Part shown: positions 1 through 12,956 of the stretch, piece by piece
Layout of the letters: each line of letters starts with the position of its first letter
How positions within the stretch are numbered: position 1 is the first letter of the stretch
Assembly: GCA_003254885.1 (NCBI GenBank)
Contig: QANT01002870.1
Span: 62,001 to 126,000 of the forward strand
Origin: Purshia tridentata
Taxonomy: Eukaryota > Streptophyta > Magnoliopsida > Rosales > Rosaceae
Direction: 5' to 3'
DNA length: 64,000 nucleotides
Program-made: the position numbers and the translations under genes
The notes under the pieces: model-generated
Told to the model about the DNA's origin: nothing
The model's input: the letters and a program-made list of their open reading frames with translations, nothing else
Databases searched by the model: none

Positions 1-361
1 AAAAATGGTATATAATTGAAATATATTTTTGTAATTAATAAACTTGCTGACTTGCTAAAGGTAAATTTTTGCCACTAAGCAAACGATGTCGTTAAGTAGA
101 TTTACAGCGAAAACCCGCCAATGTAAATATATATTTATTTGACACCGCGAAGTTTACCAGATAATTCGGTGCGTTGCTGTATGTGTGTGTGTGTAAGTCT
201 CTATTTGTTGTTTGTATTTATGATAGCGAATTGGGATCGTAGACAGCCATGAACTCGCATCGGAGGTCTTGAAGGGTAAGATCCGATAAGGCTTCGATCG
301 TCGTGGTTCCGAGCCCCACCCGATCCATTACGTTCCGATCCGTCTGAAAATTAAGCGAAGC
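1..361 (+). promoter_or_regulatory. SAR1 upstream region and probable 5' leader
   Basis: This AT-rich stretch lies directly upstream of the SAR1 start codon at 362. It has a short TG run at about 179-194 and then turns GC-richer from about 230, as expected of a 5' untranslated leader. I see no clear TATA box close to the leader and no other gene. The exact transcription start cannot be read from sequence alone. Confidence 0.5.
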
Positions 362-1710
362 ATGTTTCTCTTCGACTGGTTCTACAGCGTGCTGGCCTCC
401 CTGGGTCTCTGGCAGAAAGAGGCCAAGATCTTGTTCCTAGGGCTCGATAATGCCGGCAAGACCACCTTGCTCCACATGCTGAAAGACGAGGTTCGCTTCT
501 CCTCCTTTCATTAATATCCATTTATTATTGGTCTTTCAATTTTATGCTTTAATTTCCTCGTCGACTGATTCCTATTTCAGATTTGGAAACCCAAATGTTC
601 CCTTTACTGAAATTCATATATTTTCATTATTGTTGGGCTTTTTAAATGTTTGAGCCTCGGTTTTTGTCGAAACTGAGGAAAAGGAATTGGAATAGGAGGT
701 AGATTTACAAGATCTGTAATTTTTTAGTTGAAAAACTGTACCCAGACAGACCAAGTTGTTGTGCAGATTAAAACTCCAAAGCATAACAACAAACTCTGAC
801 TCACAGGATTGCTTTGAGTATTAAGTTGTCTGCAAATGGTTTGTTGTTTTGTGTGTTAGTAATTCGAGCTTTATTGTTTTGGTTTCCAGAGACTGGTACA
901 GCATCAACCTACGCAGTATCCAACTTCCGAGGAGTTGAGTATCGGGAAAATCAAGTTCAAGGCCTTTGATTTGGGAGGCCATCAGATTGCTCGCAGAGTC
1001 TGGAAGGATTACTATGCAAAGGTTAGCTACACTTGAAGCTTAATTAAAAGTTCATAATATCATCCTGTTTCTGCAGAGTTCTTTTGCAATGTCTCATGTG
1101 TGAACCTAAACCTGCTTGCCATCGGAATTTTTCCCCATTAGAAGTGTTGTCATCTGAGTTTGACTCTTGTTGATTTCTCTCTTTACTACCTGTAATGGAG
1201 TGATTGTTGGTATTCACTCAATGACTTTTGCCTTTCCTTAGAATGCCTCATATGACAGAGCTGATTAGTATACGTATATCACTATATAATATATGTATGT
1301 CCTACCTAGGTTGTTATGTTTGGACTTTCAGCAGCTAGAAAAAGGCTTCCAACATGGCTAATTTTATATGTACATGGTTTGCTTTACAGGTAGATGCTGT
1401 GGTGTATCTGGTTGATGCCTATGACAAGGAGAGGTTTGCTGAATCAAAAAAGGAATTAGATGCACTCCTTTCTGATGAAGCGCTTGCCAATGTCCCATTT
1501 CTAATTCTAGGGAACAAGATTGACATACCGTATGCTGCCTCAGAGGACGAGTTGCGATATCACCTTGGGCTGACAAACTTCACCACTGGCAAGGGGAAGG
1601 TAAACCTAGCAGACTCAAATGTCCGTCCACTAGAAGTATTTATGTGCAGCATTGTACGTAAAATGGGCTATGGTGATGGTTTCAAATGGCTTTCTCAATA
1701 CATTAAGTAG
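362..1710 (+). CDS. SAR1: Small GTPase SAR1 (COPII coat assembly)
   Basis: SAR1 recruits the COPII coat to ER exit sites; its GTP-bound form inserts an N-terminal amphipathic helix into the ER membrane. There are three exons, 362-490, 890-1021 and 1390-1710, all with GT-AG borders and phase 0, giving 193 residues, the usual plant SAR1 length. The N-terminus [17 protein letters not shown] is the membrane helix. The P-loop GLDNAGKT is at 27-34, the DLGGH switch II motif at 70-74 (His74 is the catalytic position in this family), and NKID at 129-132. The protein looks intact and functional. It is followed, after a 1.4-kb gap, by a PADRE gene on the same strand. The family assignment is near certain; which SAR1 paralogue this is cannot be told here. 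Confidence 0.97.
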
Positions 1711-3106
1711 GAGGATGGTCCACACGATCTACGACATTCCCCTGAACTACCACAACTTGTCCCACCTTACCTTAAAAATTTATTCAGTCCTGTTTTATTT
1801 AGGCTCATAGTGGGCTTTTAAATTGGATCTATTTGTGTTCGAATTTGTGTGGAAGGAAATATCAATGTCACTGCTTTGTAAAATTTTTACTTGTGGCCTC
1901 CATATATACTTTGCATATTTCTATTATGGTAGAGCAAGAAAGTAGGACATAGTGCTTGTCATTCATTTTTGTCCGGCTTCCGGAATGAGTAGTTTCATCT
2001 TGTACTGATAGGAAGGTGTTGACTTATTTTCCTTTGTTTTTAATTGCTGGAGCTCATAGGGTTGGCATCTTTCTTAATTTATAGTTGTATAAATTATAAG
2101 AACTGTGTGATTTTCAGCATCTGTGGTATCGAGTTGCTAGTTTACAAAGGTTATTGATACTTGATAGTGTCGCCAAAAGAACTATGCGATTTTCAGTATA
2201 TGTGGTATAGTGTCGAGGGGGAACAAATAATTGGTTTTTGGGTTTGGGCTTGCACCAGATATATTCAAAAATTCTTAAAGATCGATAATTGTTTGGGTTG
2301 TACTAGGCCCAGGGATATCTGGTTTGTTTCGCCCTGTTGTTTTGGCTTTGAGCCCCCTATGGTAACAAAAGAAAATATATTATGATTCATTACTGAATAG
2401 AATAATCAAAACATTTTCTTTTTCGGCCAGGAATATCCAAAACATTAGATAACAAGTTAGGTGAATTAAAGATATGTTTTTTATGGTCAGGTCCCAAATT
2501 ACGTTTTCATTAGTTTTTCTATTACACGAGCACAAGGTTTTACAAAAAGATCATAAATGTCTACTAGTCAACCCTTAGATAGTATATATGCTGCCTTTTC
2601 AACTCTCTGATTACGCATGAGGTGCAATATATTAATTTGAAGAAATATAGTTAACAACTTAACATACTTACAGTTGAACCGTTCCTTGACTCGTTTACTA
2701 ATTTAATATATGGTAAGAACCAACTAAGAACTGGTAGACCTAAGGCGTCACAACCGATGATCTTGGTCTTGACCTCTGAAGCAAGAGTAGCTAGCTCACT
2801 TGCTGTGGATGAAGAGCAGATCTGGTCAATTTTGGAACTAAACCCACCACCCCGAAGCCAACGACTCCATACCCAATTTTATGCCAAGCCCACTAATGAT
2901 TATATTTCTTACAAGATGGAGTCGGTTAACCAACATGTTCTAGCTACACATATGCATACGTGCATACCTAGCTGGTTAATAAAATGCGCCACAAAAACCC
3001 CAAGACTTGTTCAACTCAAATCATACATACCTAGCTAATAGCTATAGCCTCTTCTCTTGGGCCATATAACACTAGTTTGAATTTGAGTTTGAGGCTTTAG
3101 TAAGTG
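1711..3106. other. Intergenic: SAR1 3' end and PADRE upstream region
   Basis: No convincing gene lies here. The first few hundred bases are probably SAR1 3' untranslated sequence (AT-rich, no coding signal). A short imperfect direct repeat sits at 2101-2215. Open frames at 2161-2385 and 2757-3038 have no recognisable domain and poor codon character, so I treat them as chance. The PADRE start codon at 3107 is preceded by an ordinary AT-rich region without an obvious TATA box. Confidence 0.5.
2101..2215 (+). repeat. Imperfect 31-bp direct repeat, 79-bp spacing
   Basis: The stretch starting at 2101 (aactgtgtgattttcagcat) recurs at 2180 as aactatgcgattttcagtat, followed in both copies by the same tgtggtat core. 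The copies differ at only a few positions over about 31 bases. This looks like a small local duplication in the SAR1 3' flank, with no sign of mobile-element ends. Confidence 0.55.
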
Positions 3107-3730
3107 ATGGGTAATTCCTTGTCACACAAGAAATTCCATGGGAGTCGCGGAAAAGTGATATTATCGGATGGGTCGGTGCATGAGTTGAACAAGGGTGATG
3201 GTGATGTAACCGTTGCAGAGTTGATGCTGGAGCACCCACGAGAAGTGGTTGTGGAATTGCGGTCGGCTGTTTCAGAAAAAAGAGCAACCCCATTGCCCGC
3301 AGACATGAAGCTTGACAAGAAGAAGACTTACTTGATGCTCCCAATGAGGCGATCAGGGAAACCAGTGTCATTGTCATCCCAACAAATTCATGGTGTTGTC
3401 TTAAGTAGTGCTGCAAAGTCAGTTTTAAGATCATCATCAGGTTTTTTACCTTTGCTTGCTAGGATATGCTCTGCTGGGGATGCACAAGCTTTTGTGTTTC
3501 CAAACAAGGAATTTGGCATGGAGAGGACCTCAGACTCAAAGGTGATCATGAGGTACGAGCCGCCCGAGGAGTTTCTGCCTGAAAATTTGGATGAGAGGCC
3601 TCAATATTTGAGTAGGCAGCTTTCAGGCAAGGCTAATTGGAAGCCTAGTTTGGATACCATCAAGGAGAAGAAGGTTGACAAGAAGGTGTCTCATTGGTTC
3701 GTTATTTTGAAGGACTGGCCAAAAAAGTAA
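3107..3730 (+). CDS. PADRE-domain (DUF4228) protein, predicted N-myristoylated
   Basis: This intronless gene encodes 207 residues. The N-terminus MGNSLSHKK has Gly2 and Ser6, a good plant N-myristoylation signal, so membrane attachment is likely. The GKVILSDGSVHEL segment (about 15-27) is the hallmark start of the PADRE/DUF4228 domain, a plant family often induced by pathogens and abiotic stress whose biochemical role is not settled. The conserved C-terminal motif SRQLSGKANWKPSLDTIKEK is present near 168-187. After the usual VSHW end, the protein runs on for about ten residues (FVILKDWPKK). I chose the ATG at 3107 over the GTG at 3104 because plant nuclear genes start at ATG and this start yields the myristoylation motif. 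A TA microsatellite follows the stop codon. Confidence 0.85.
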   Translation: MGNSLSHKKFHGSRGKVILSDGSVHELNKGDGDVTVAELMLEHPREVVVELRSAVSEKRATPLPADMKLDKKKTYLMLPMRRSGKPVSLSSQQIHGVVLSSAAKSVLRSSSGFLPLLARICSAGDAQAFVFPNKEFGMERTSDSKVIMRYEPPEEFLPENLDERPQYLSRQLSGKANWKPSLDTIKEKKVDKKVSHWFVILKDWPKK

Positions 3731-3748
3731 TGAGGTACTTAAATGCTC

Positions 3749-3751
<3 letters not shown>

Positions 3752-3784
<33 letters not shown>
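3752..3784. repeat. (TA)n microsatellite
   Basis: About 16 TA units lie directly after the PADRE stop codon, probably within its 3' untranslated region. It is a simple sequence repeat and likely polymorphic in length. Confidence 0.9.
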
Positions 3785-3790
<6 letters not shown>

Positions 3791-6394
3791 GGTGAAATAG
3801 TTTGTGGTAGTATTTGGACGAAATATATATGCTACATGCTTTGTGGGGGCAATGCATGTGTGTAATGCGTGTGATTAATTAGAGCTAATTGTAAGAGATC
3901 CATGGCTGTATGAGATGGTTAAAGGGTGTAAGATTGGCCTACTGTATGTTGCAATTTCCCTTCTTTTTTAATTTAATAATTTTGCCTGATGATATCCCTT
4001 GAATATTGGGATGGGTCTTGCTACTTGCTGTTCATGGTACAATTAAAAATCACAGCTAGCATGCATATGCATATGCAGAGGCTTGAAAACAGGGAAACAA
4101 ACTTATTGGGGCAGTAAGGCTCGTGATTAGGCGATGATCGAGTGGGTAAACTATATACTCTTAATAGGGACTAAATTGACATCAAACGATCGAGATTTAA
4201 GGAATCGTAGAGAGAGATCATGAACCTTCGAAGATTAGTCTTCTTTTTTCCTTTTTCTGGAGGAGAACCTTGGAAACATTTGTAAGATCTAATCCAAGAT
4301 TTGCTTATTAATTGCATTCTAAAGGAAGGGGATCCTACTCCTAATGTGATTAATGGGCCCAATGTAATTGAGAATTTGGGAGAATTGAGTCATGTCTGGA
4401 TTTGCCAAAAGCTCTGATTCTAACATATTGCTCTGGAACTGGAAGCAACATATGATCTAATACCTGATTGATACATGTATGATTGAGTCACTGACTAATT
4501 TGAGGAAATTACTTCTCTACAAGGTGCCTACAAGATTAAAAACAAGTAGAAAAATATCTGATATATGGATACTTCAACTGATATCAAAAGATCGAAAACA
4601 TTTTTGAATTGAAGACAGGCTTGTTCTTCCCCTGATCATGATGATGTAGTATGGTGATTGGTGGACATGGTTTTGTTTGGTGCAAGTACTAGTCATTATC
4701 CCTGCAGCCTTGTTCCATGCTTCAAAGGTTCCTTTGTTGGCTTTGGTAGTGGTAGTAATGGCGAATGTATATATATATGGAAGAGTATTATTGTTACTCT
4801 TGTTTGGAACTTTGAATTCCCTCAGAAGCTGCAGTTTTGATCGAATGGTACGCATCATCTGCTTCCATTGTCAAGAAGGTAAAGATGGGATCATTTGTAT
4901 GCACCATAACTACCAACTATCAGAGATTCAGAGGGGAGAGAAGCATTAATTTCACGTACGGTATTGTCTATAATTTATCTATTATTTTTGTTCAAGGGTC
5001 ACACCATTCACCACCACATACTAATTAATTAGGTACACTTACTGTCCGCCCGGTACATCTCCAGCAGACTCCAGCCTAGCATTATTCATGAATCATGATT
5101 ACCTTAATTGTTACCATTACTATGCTCTATGGCCCCTATGTCTAATTACTATCATCATTATAATTAATTGCTATAATATCCTTAATTAATCCAACTGTTT
5201 TTGTTTCTTTGTTACGAGGGATTTCAACTTTTGGGTATATTTTGTGCAAAGGAGAACAACAATATTAATGCACCAACAGATCGAGTAGTAAAAAATTATA
5301 ACTCCCAAGATACCCATACAATTCATTCCAAAAAAAGAAGCATATATTCTTCTTTCTTTTTTGGATTTAAAAAAAAAAAAAGACAATGCCTTATTATTTT
5401 ATTTGGTCGGTAGAAGAAATATCCAGTTTTCTTTATTGCTTTGCTGATACAAAAGTCCACAAAAGTAATATATGCAATCATATTTGATTGCACCATCCAT
5501 ATAAGTTTGTTAATATTGTGTGTGTGAAGTGTAAGTGCGTGAATGTAACCTCTCTTCCAAGCGAAGACACCTGCACCAAGGAAAGGAAGGTATTCCTTTC
5601 TTGTTGGTTTAATTAGTGTGTGAAGATTGACTCAGTATTCTGTGTTTGAATCTTTGATCTATACATAGAACTCAAGGAACGCATGCATGCCGATCGCCGA
5701 TCGCCGACCCATTACCATTAAAAAGGAGGGTTTCTTCAATCTTGATATACCCATCGATCTATCATCTATATATGATTTTACCCAGTTTAATTACATTTTA
5801 CATACTATGAGAATGCCTTCAAATTTTAAAAATATTGCAACCAATTCTATTCGATCTTAAAGTACAACTTTAAAATCTCTCTTTTTTTTTTCTTTAAAAA
5901 AGCAAGATTTCTCTCCTTTGTTATATATGGTTGACTACTGGCAAGGTAGAGGAAACCTAATACCTATACCGTACGTGGTAGTGATAGAATGGTAGGCAAA
6001 TTTAACTTTATCTTAACATACAAGGCAATTAATTAGTTAGATAATCCAACCTCACCCGAAAACCCTAATAATTTTCTCGATGCGGGACCCGATCGATTGC
6101 CAATGCCTATCCATATTTTGATGGGCTGGAGCCAATGAAAGTTGATCTGACATTATTTTGGTAATTTGTTTACTTGTAAGTTACAATACATATCCCACAT
6201 TCTCACCCCACAGTCCACATACACTGCTTTTTCTTTAGCAGTTAGAAAACATGATGAACATATATGATCATATATATATATCCAATATATATTCCAATCA
6301 TCATCATCATCAAAGGCCTTCTCTTACATCATCAATCCCAGCTAGCACATGATCAACTTAATTAATTAAACTATTATTTTTATATATTGTATGC
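3785..6394. other. Intergenic: BXL upstream region
   Basis: I find no gene in this 2.6-kb stretch. It is AT-rich with poly-A/T runs (for example near 5370 and 5885) and short palindromic patches such as repeated cgatcgccgatcgccga near 5692-5706. The open frames at 4574-5028 and 5186-5413 lie in low-complexity sequence and overlap on both strands, so I regard them as chance. Confidence 0.45.
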
Positions 6395-6404
6395 CTATAT
6401 ATAG
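6395..6404 (+). promoter_or_regulatory. Probable TATA box of the BXL gene
   Basis: The sequence ctatatatag lies about 50 bases before the start codon at 6453, which would place transcription start around 6425-6435 and leave a very short leader. The fit to a plant TATA element is good, but AT-rich surroundings make chance matches common. Confidence 0.5.
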
Positions 6405-6452
6405 TAGATAACACCCCTCACTCCTCACTCCAAGTGGAAACACACAATAACA

Positions 6453-9400
6453 ATGGCTTCCACTTGGACCGCCATTGTAATGCTCTTCCTCTTTGGTACA
6501 AGTTTCGAGCAAAGTATAATCATAATGTGCGAAGCCCAACATGAGTCATTCGCTTGCAACCCAAAAGATGAAACGACAAAGGAGCTGCCGTTTTGCCGGT
6601 TAACATTGCCGATACAAGATAGAGTGAGGGAGCTTATTGCAAGGTTAACACTGCAAGAGAAGGTTAAGCTGCTGGGAAATGATGCTACGGCCGTCCCACG
6701 TCTGGGAATCAAAGGCTATGAATGGTGGTCGGAGGCACTTCACGGGGTTTCCAATGTGGGGCCTGGAACTAAGTTTGGTGGGGCCTTCCCTGGGGCCACA
6801 AGCTTCCCTCAAGTCATCACTACCGCTGCTTCCTTCAATGCCTCTTTGTGGGAAGCCATCGGACGGGTAAGCTAGCTAGCTAGCTACATTTTTTTTTTTT
6901 TTCTTCATTTATGATATATCGATCAGTTATTTACTAATTTATGCCTAGCTACCTATAATTTCTATAAATTAATTAAGATAATTAAATATTTTTGTACAGT
7001 ATGCCACACACATAGAGATTGTTCCACCTTATATTCTCGATCGTTCAATGCATGAAAAGGGATATATGAACTACAAGTTGTAATTAAATACTTGATGCAT
7101 GTTTATCCTTATATCTTTGTTTTGTGTACGAAATTAACTTCCACTTTCTTTAAAAATATGATTAAGAATTGAAAGTTGAGGAATAGAACAAGTGGGGCTA
7201 CAAAGGTTAGTAGACTGCTTTATACTTTTGTTTGCAACCCATGCTCATGCTGTACTAAAATGTAAGGCAGATAGCATATGTAGTAGCACTTTCATGTTTC
7301 AAGTGGAGGCATGGTACTCACTACTGGATTGGCTGATTGCTCAAGTTGCATTGTGTGTTATACTGTTATGGGATATTTATATATATATATATATATAATA
7401 TATAGTACGTGCAGGTTGTGTCAGACGAAGCAAGAGCAATGTACAATGGGGGTGTGGCTGGGCTTACATTTTGGAGCCCAAATGTGAACATCCTTAGAGA
7501 CCCACGGTGGGGCCGTGGACAGGAGACTCCCGGTGAAGATCCCCTGGTGGTGGGTACATATGCAGCCAGCTATGTGAAGGGGTTACAGCGCAATGAAGGT
7601 AACCGGTTGAAGGTGGCTGCTTGTTGTAAGCACTTCACGGCTTATGACCTCGATAACTGGAACGGAGTTGATCGCTTTCACTTTAACGCTAGGGTAATAT
7701 ACAAACGTATAAATAATTTAATTAATAATATTGGATGGTAAATGCTGTAGTGATGGACAGGTAGGAAGTTGGTGATCCACTCTTGGAAATTTATGGCATG
7801 GCATCAGACTCTATTCGATATATGCAAGCTTCCCTTTTATATATTTGTATCCACTGCTGCAAGCCTGCATGTCTAATTTTAATTTATTAATTTCGACCAT
7901 CAATTCAATTAATTAATGAATTCTATAAGCACTTGGGAAATGGGTGGGTGCAGGTTAGCAAGCAGGACATGGAGGACACATTCGATGTGCCATTCAGGAT
8001 GTGCGTGAAACAAGGGAAGGTAGCCAGTGTTATGTGCTCTTACAATCAGGTCAATGGTGTCCCCACCTGTGCTGACCCTATTCTTCTTAACAAAACTGTA
8101 CGTGCTCAATGGGGCCTTGATGGGTACGTAGTCAGTGCTAATTACTTCAAAATCAATCCTTAATTACTTTGTTTTCATTTTCATTAATGGGATTGGTGTG
8201 TTACGTACTACTACAACTACTGCAGCTATATTGTCTCTGATTGCGACTCTGTGGGGGTTTTCTATGATAACCAACACTATACATCCACACCCGAAGAAGC
8301 AGCTGCTGATGCCATTAAAGCAGGTGCTTAATTAAACTCATTATTAAGTGTGTTGGTCATCCGTCATCAATCAAATTAAGGAGATATATATATATATGTA
8401 TTTGGTTTCAATCTTCAGGTTTGGATTTGAACTGTGGGCCTTTCCTGGCGGTGCATACTGAGGATGCAGTGAAAAAGGGGTTGCTGAGGGAGGCCGATAT
8501 CAACCGTGCATTGGTTAATACACTCACAGTACAAATGAGACTGGGCATGTTTGATGGAAATGGGGCATATTCCAGCTTGGGCCCCAGAGATGTATGCAGC
8601 CCAGCCCACCTGAATCTGGCCCTTGAAGCTGCCACACAAGGCATTGTCCTTCTTAAGAACCACGGCCCCTCACTGCCTCTATCCACCCACCGCCACCGCA
8701 CTGTCGCCGTCATTGGCCCCAATTCTGATGTTACTATCACCATGATTGGCAACTATGCTGGTAATTTGAATAAATCTATTTAATGATGTAGAGCTAAGTG
8801 ATGAGTAAGATAGTACAAGTAGCACTACTCGATCAGGATAATTTAATTTGCAATATTTCTTTTAGGTGTGGCATGTGGGTACACTACACCCCTACAGGGA
8901 ATAGCCAAGTACGCAAGGACAATTCACCAACAAGGTTGTGGCGATGTAGGTTGCAGTAATGACACACTATTCAGTGCAGCCATTGATGCAGCACGTCAAG
9001 CGGATGCGACTGTACTAGTAATGGGCCTTGACCAGTCCATAGAGGCTGAATTCAGAGACCGAGTTGGGTTGCTTTTACCTGGACGACAACAAGACCTTGT
9101 TTCAAAGGTTGCTGCAGCTTCTAAAGGCCCAACTATTTTGGTCTTGATGTCTGGTGGGCCAATTGACGTGTCTTTTGCTAATAATAACCCACACATCGGT
9201 GGCATCTTATGGGCTGGCTACCCGGGCCAAGCTGGTGGAGCAGCCATTGCCAATGTCCTTTTTGGAATAAAAAACCCAGGTTTGGTTTTGCCTTTTATTT
9301 ATTTTATGGTCCATATATATTGGGTTTGATTTGAATGAATGTGTGTTTTTGATTTGAAATAACACATTATTTCAGGAGGGAAGTTGCCGATGACATGGTA

Positions 9401-10010
9401 CCCAGAGGAGTATCTAACAAATTTGGCAATGACAGACATGGGGATGAGGTCAAGCCCATCAAAGGGGTACCCTGGAAGGACTTACAGGTTCTACAAAGGC
9501 CCAGTGGTGTACCATTTTGGGCACGGATTGAGCTACACAAAATTTGTATTAAGCATAGTGAGTGCACCCACTGTGGTGGCAGTCCCTCTAGATGGTCACC
9601 ACAAGGTGCAGAGCAGTAGGAGTAGTGCTTCACATCAAAACAGCAGCATTGGGAAGGCAGTTCGAGTGAACCATGCAAACTGCAAGAGACTTTCAGTGAG
9701 TGTTGAAGTGGAGGTGAGAAATGTGGGGAGCAGAGATGGGTCTCACACTCTACTGGTGCTGTCTGCCCCACCAAAATCATCTACCGGAAACTGGGCTCCT
9801 CACAAACAATTGGTTGCCTTTGAGAAGCTGTTTGTCCCTGCCAGGACTCGAAAGCGAGTCGGAATTAAGATTCATGTGTGCAAGTATCTCAGTGTGGTGG
9901 ACAGGTCTGGAATTCGAAGAATTCCTCTGGGCCAACATAACCTTCATATTGGTGATCTCATGCACTCTTTCTCCCTCCAACCTGCTACACTGGGAGTCAT
10001 CAAATCCTAA
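6453..10010 (+). CDS. GH3 beta-D-xylosidase / alpha-L-arabinofuranosidase (BXL1/BXL2-like)
   Basis: This is a cell-wall hydrolase that removes xylose and/or arabinose from xylan, arabinan or oligosaccharides in the apoplast. Seven exons (6453-6866, 7415-7693, 7954-8123, 8226-8323, 8419-8760, 8866-9279, 9376-10010) join in phase to 783 residues, the usual length for plant BXL proteins. A hydrophobic signal peptide covers about residues 1-27. The GH3 N-domain carries [19 protein letters not shown], the KHFTAYD segment and YIVSDCDSV, where Asp293 is the expected catalytic nucleophile. The second GH3 domain has [17 protein letters not shown] and [11 protein letters not shown], and a fibronectin-III-like C-terminal domain follows the GHGLSYT motif. 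Intron 1 holds a TA run. Nothing is broken. The exact substrate preference cannot be read from the sequence. BXL2 is suggested by remembered Arabidopsis gene order. Confidence 0.95.
7378..7398. repeat. (TA)n microsatellite in BXL intron 1
   Basis: About ten TA units lie just before the 3' splice site at 7413-7414. It is a simple repeat within the intron and probably serves only as part of the AT-rich intron context. Confidence 0.8.
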
Positions 10011-10892
10011 ATATATACTATAAATATTCTTTCAATTAAGGACCATCAATGAATGTGCCATGTATTTGATTTGTAGCTAGCCAAAAGGAAAACAAGGCTG
10101 CTTTAGATTTTTAATTCTTGTTTTTTGGTTGGTTATCAATGTTGACCGTCGAAATTGAATGATTCAAATGTAGATTGGAAATTATTGATTGACATGCACC
10201 ATAATTCGAAAGTGTAACTCGAATTAGCCTCAACGTGCCATTCTCTTGTTCACCCTCTTAAACAAAGAAAAAGAAAAAAGAAGAAAACAAATGGAATGGA
10301 AGATGATCATTAATTGATGTCTGATGATGATGGATCTGGAACTAAGTAAAGAGAGGCAGGGTTGCATTTAGTAATTAAGTAGTCCTGCAAATCCTACCAA
10401 CCCTAGTAGTAGTCTCCGATCGATCCCATCTGATGGGCCCTTTCTTTCTTGCTGTATATGCATGCAAATGGGGGATATTAATTAATTGTGGGAAACTGGA
10501 AACTGGAAGGGAGGGGACAACGCACTGGATCATATCATCCTACACTTTATACTGTGTAATGTGTATGTCTTCAGTGTCGTCTCTGCCTGTGGCCGCATAC
10601 AAATATCTACTTTCAAAATGTGACTTATAAGAATTTTGAGCTATTCTTCCTAATGCCAATTAGTTTTAGAATACATCCATGCCTAGAGTTTTTCAAGGTG
10701 TGCTTCTCAGGCATCCTTCATTCATTCCTTCCTCACTATCAAACCAGGCAATGTCCCTAACTTACCTAGTTTCTTTCTTTTTCCTTTTTCAATAAAAAAT
10801 ATAATTACAAAAAGTTCCCTTATGATTAAAAATGTTATGAATTAATATTGTTAATTGTGTTCCATGACAAGTTTAAGGATACCTTACACGTA

Positions 10893-11053
10893 GTCTTCGT
10901 TTGATTGTTAGGATTAGATTAAAAAGGATAAATGATAAATTCATATGTATTTGAGGAAAAAATTTATAATTTAAAGAAAGAATATGAAAATAAGATGGAT
11001 AAATTATAAAAAAAACTTATCCTTCTAAACGGTGGAGATAAACAAACGAAGCC
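10893..11053. mobile_element. Small MITE candidate with ~11-bp terminal inverted repeats
   Basis: The left end gtcttcgtttgat and the reverse complement of the right end, ggcttcgtttgtt, match over about 11 of 13 bases. The 161-bp interior is AT-rich and has no coding capacity. Such short elements ending in CTTCGTTTG are typical of non-autonomous plant DNA transposons. I could not identify a clear target-site duplication, so the superfamily is open. Confidence 0.6.
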
Positions 11054-12930
11054 ATAATATTATATAATGAAGCGCGCAGGAATACTTTGATCAAGAGGAC
11101 CCATCAATCCTGCAAATGAACAGCTATGCTCTGCATATATAAGAGGATAAGGTTATAAATTATAATTAAGGAATATGCCTGTTCTGGTAGGGATGAATAG
11201 ACTAGACAAAAATTTTATCGAACCACTCACCATTCCATGCTAAATTACAATTGCCATGCTGTATTAATGGGCATATTGGAAACTTTCTCAAACCCTTTCT
11301 GCAGAAAAGGCACTTAATAAGGTTCTGAATCGATCGCACTTGTTTGGTGTTGTGTCATCCATGTGTGTTTTTTTTTTGGGAGCTACTCATGTGTCAATTA
11401 ACTAGAAACCAATTCGAAATTTAAGCACATACAGTTTCAATTCACATATTAATTTATTAATTAGACTTCAGTCGCATGCCCCCACATTCTACATGAGAAG
11501 ACTACATACGATACATTAACGGCTAAGTTTCACTTTTAATCGTTATAGATTGAGTTAAGTTTCACTTTCATTTTTACAAATATAATTACAGTTTATAAAT
11601 TATATGATCAAAACCGTGAAGAAAATAACGCCAATCGTTGCAAGAAGCAATCAACAATTAAAAAGTAGTGCTGAAGACTTGGCACTAGAAATCTTTAAAA
11701 AGAAATCTTTGGGTGCAAATCTGTGAGGAGGGACATTGAGGGACATCAGATCTCAACCCCAGCATCATTGATGACTGAATTCGCTGAGCGCATGCATGTG
11801 CAAGCTCCAAGAGACCCGGACAAAAAAATTATAACACTAGACTACACAGTATGGCTCTGATTTTGACATGCATTTATCCAACACAAGTGAACAATGGCCT
11901 ATTTTTCAGAGGAATATGAAGCAAGCTAGCAAATTAAAGCAGCACCATCAGACCCCATAACATGTATCGAAATTAAGTCTCTCTAAATGATTAATTTCTT
12001 TGAAGCACAGGGAGTGCCACAAAATGTAGCACAAATTAAGCCACAAATTAAGTATATATCTGATTCTGAAAAGAATATATATTTTTGTTCTTTTTGGTTC
12101 TGTGTAATTTTTAAAGGACAAACTTTTGCAAAGGCTGATGAGGCAGTGGGTGGTGTGGGTTCGATAAAAATTCCAAAGAGAAATGTGAGCCCTAGCCCTC
12201 TCGATCTGATGCCCATCGATCATGACTCACCAAAGCTCCATACCCACTTTTGCACATGTTGTTGCCAATTATTGGAACAAGCTTTCATCTTTGGATCAGA
12301 TTCATGAGCTTTAGGTCAGCTGCCAATCTGTATGTGTTTCGATTGGGAGGTAATCTGCTACTGTAACGACCAGGAATTATTACTTCCTACCCTCAAATCA
12401 AATCATCCAAATTTGAGAGTTAATTAAGACATGTATATATATATATGGTCTATGGTCCATGGTCCATGGTCATAAAATTAATAATTTATGTTCTTTAGCT
12501 TGCTATGCCCCACACGGCCCCACAAAGTAATAAATAAATAAATATGTTCGATCAGCTTGCCACATGTACGTTATTACGAGTTGACTTTTCTTGTAATTCA
12601 TTGCATGTGTTTAACATGATGAATCAGCCTCTCAAGAGCGCGCGAAAGTCAATGCATACTTATAGATAGAATTGTCAAACCAAAAAATGCCCAATGCACA
12701 GAATTGTCAATATATGCATGCATGCCTGCCTGCCTATAAACTTGAGTTGACTCGGTGTATCCTCGACAAAAATGAAGAGAGTAAAAATGAGACTATTCAA
12801 TTACAAATTACAAATTTAAAATGTTTAGGTAACCTCACTTTCCAGTTCCCATATGTGAGAGGTTTTTGCATAACATATTTGTCCAATGAGGTTTCTTTCA
12901 ACCAATTAAGTCTTAGTATTTTGTTAATTG

Positions 12931-12956
12931 TTATATATATATATATATATATATAT
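12931..12956. repeat. (TA)n microsatellite
   Basis: About 13 TA units lie within the gene-poor stretch. Nothing around it suggests a gene. Confidence 0.8.

Noticed and set aside
2757-3038. 93-codon plus-strand frame upstream of the PADRE gene
   Set aside because: No domain, no splice partner, and low-complexity composition; it ends just before a real gene and reads as chance.
11948-12307. Overlapping frames of 77-106 codons on both strands in the gene-poor stretch
   Set aside because: Frames on both strands overlap fully, none has a domain or start context, and the DNA is AT-rich.
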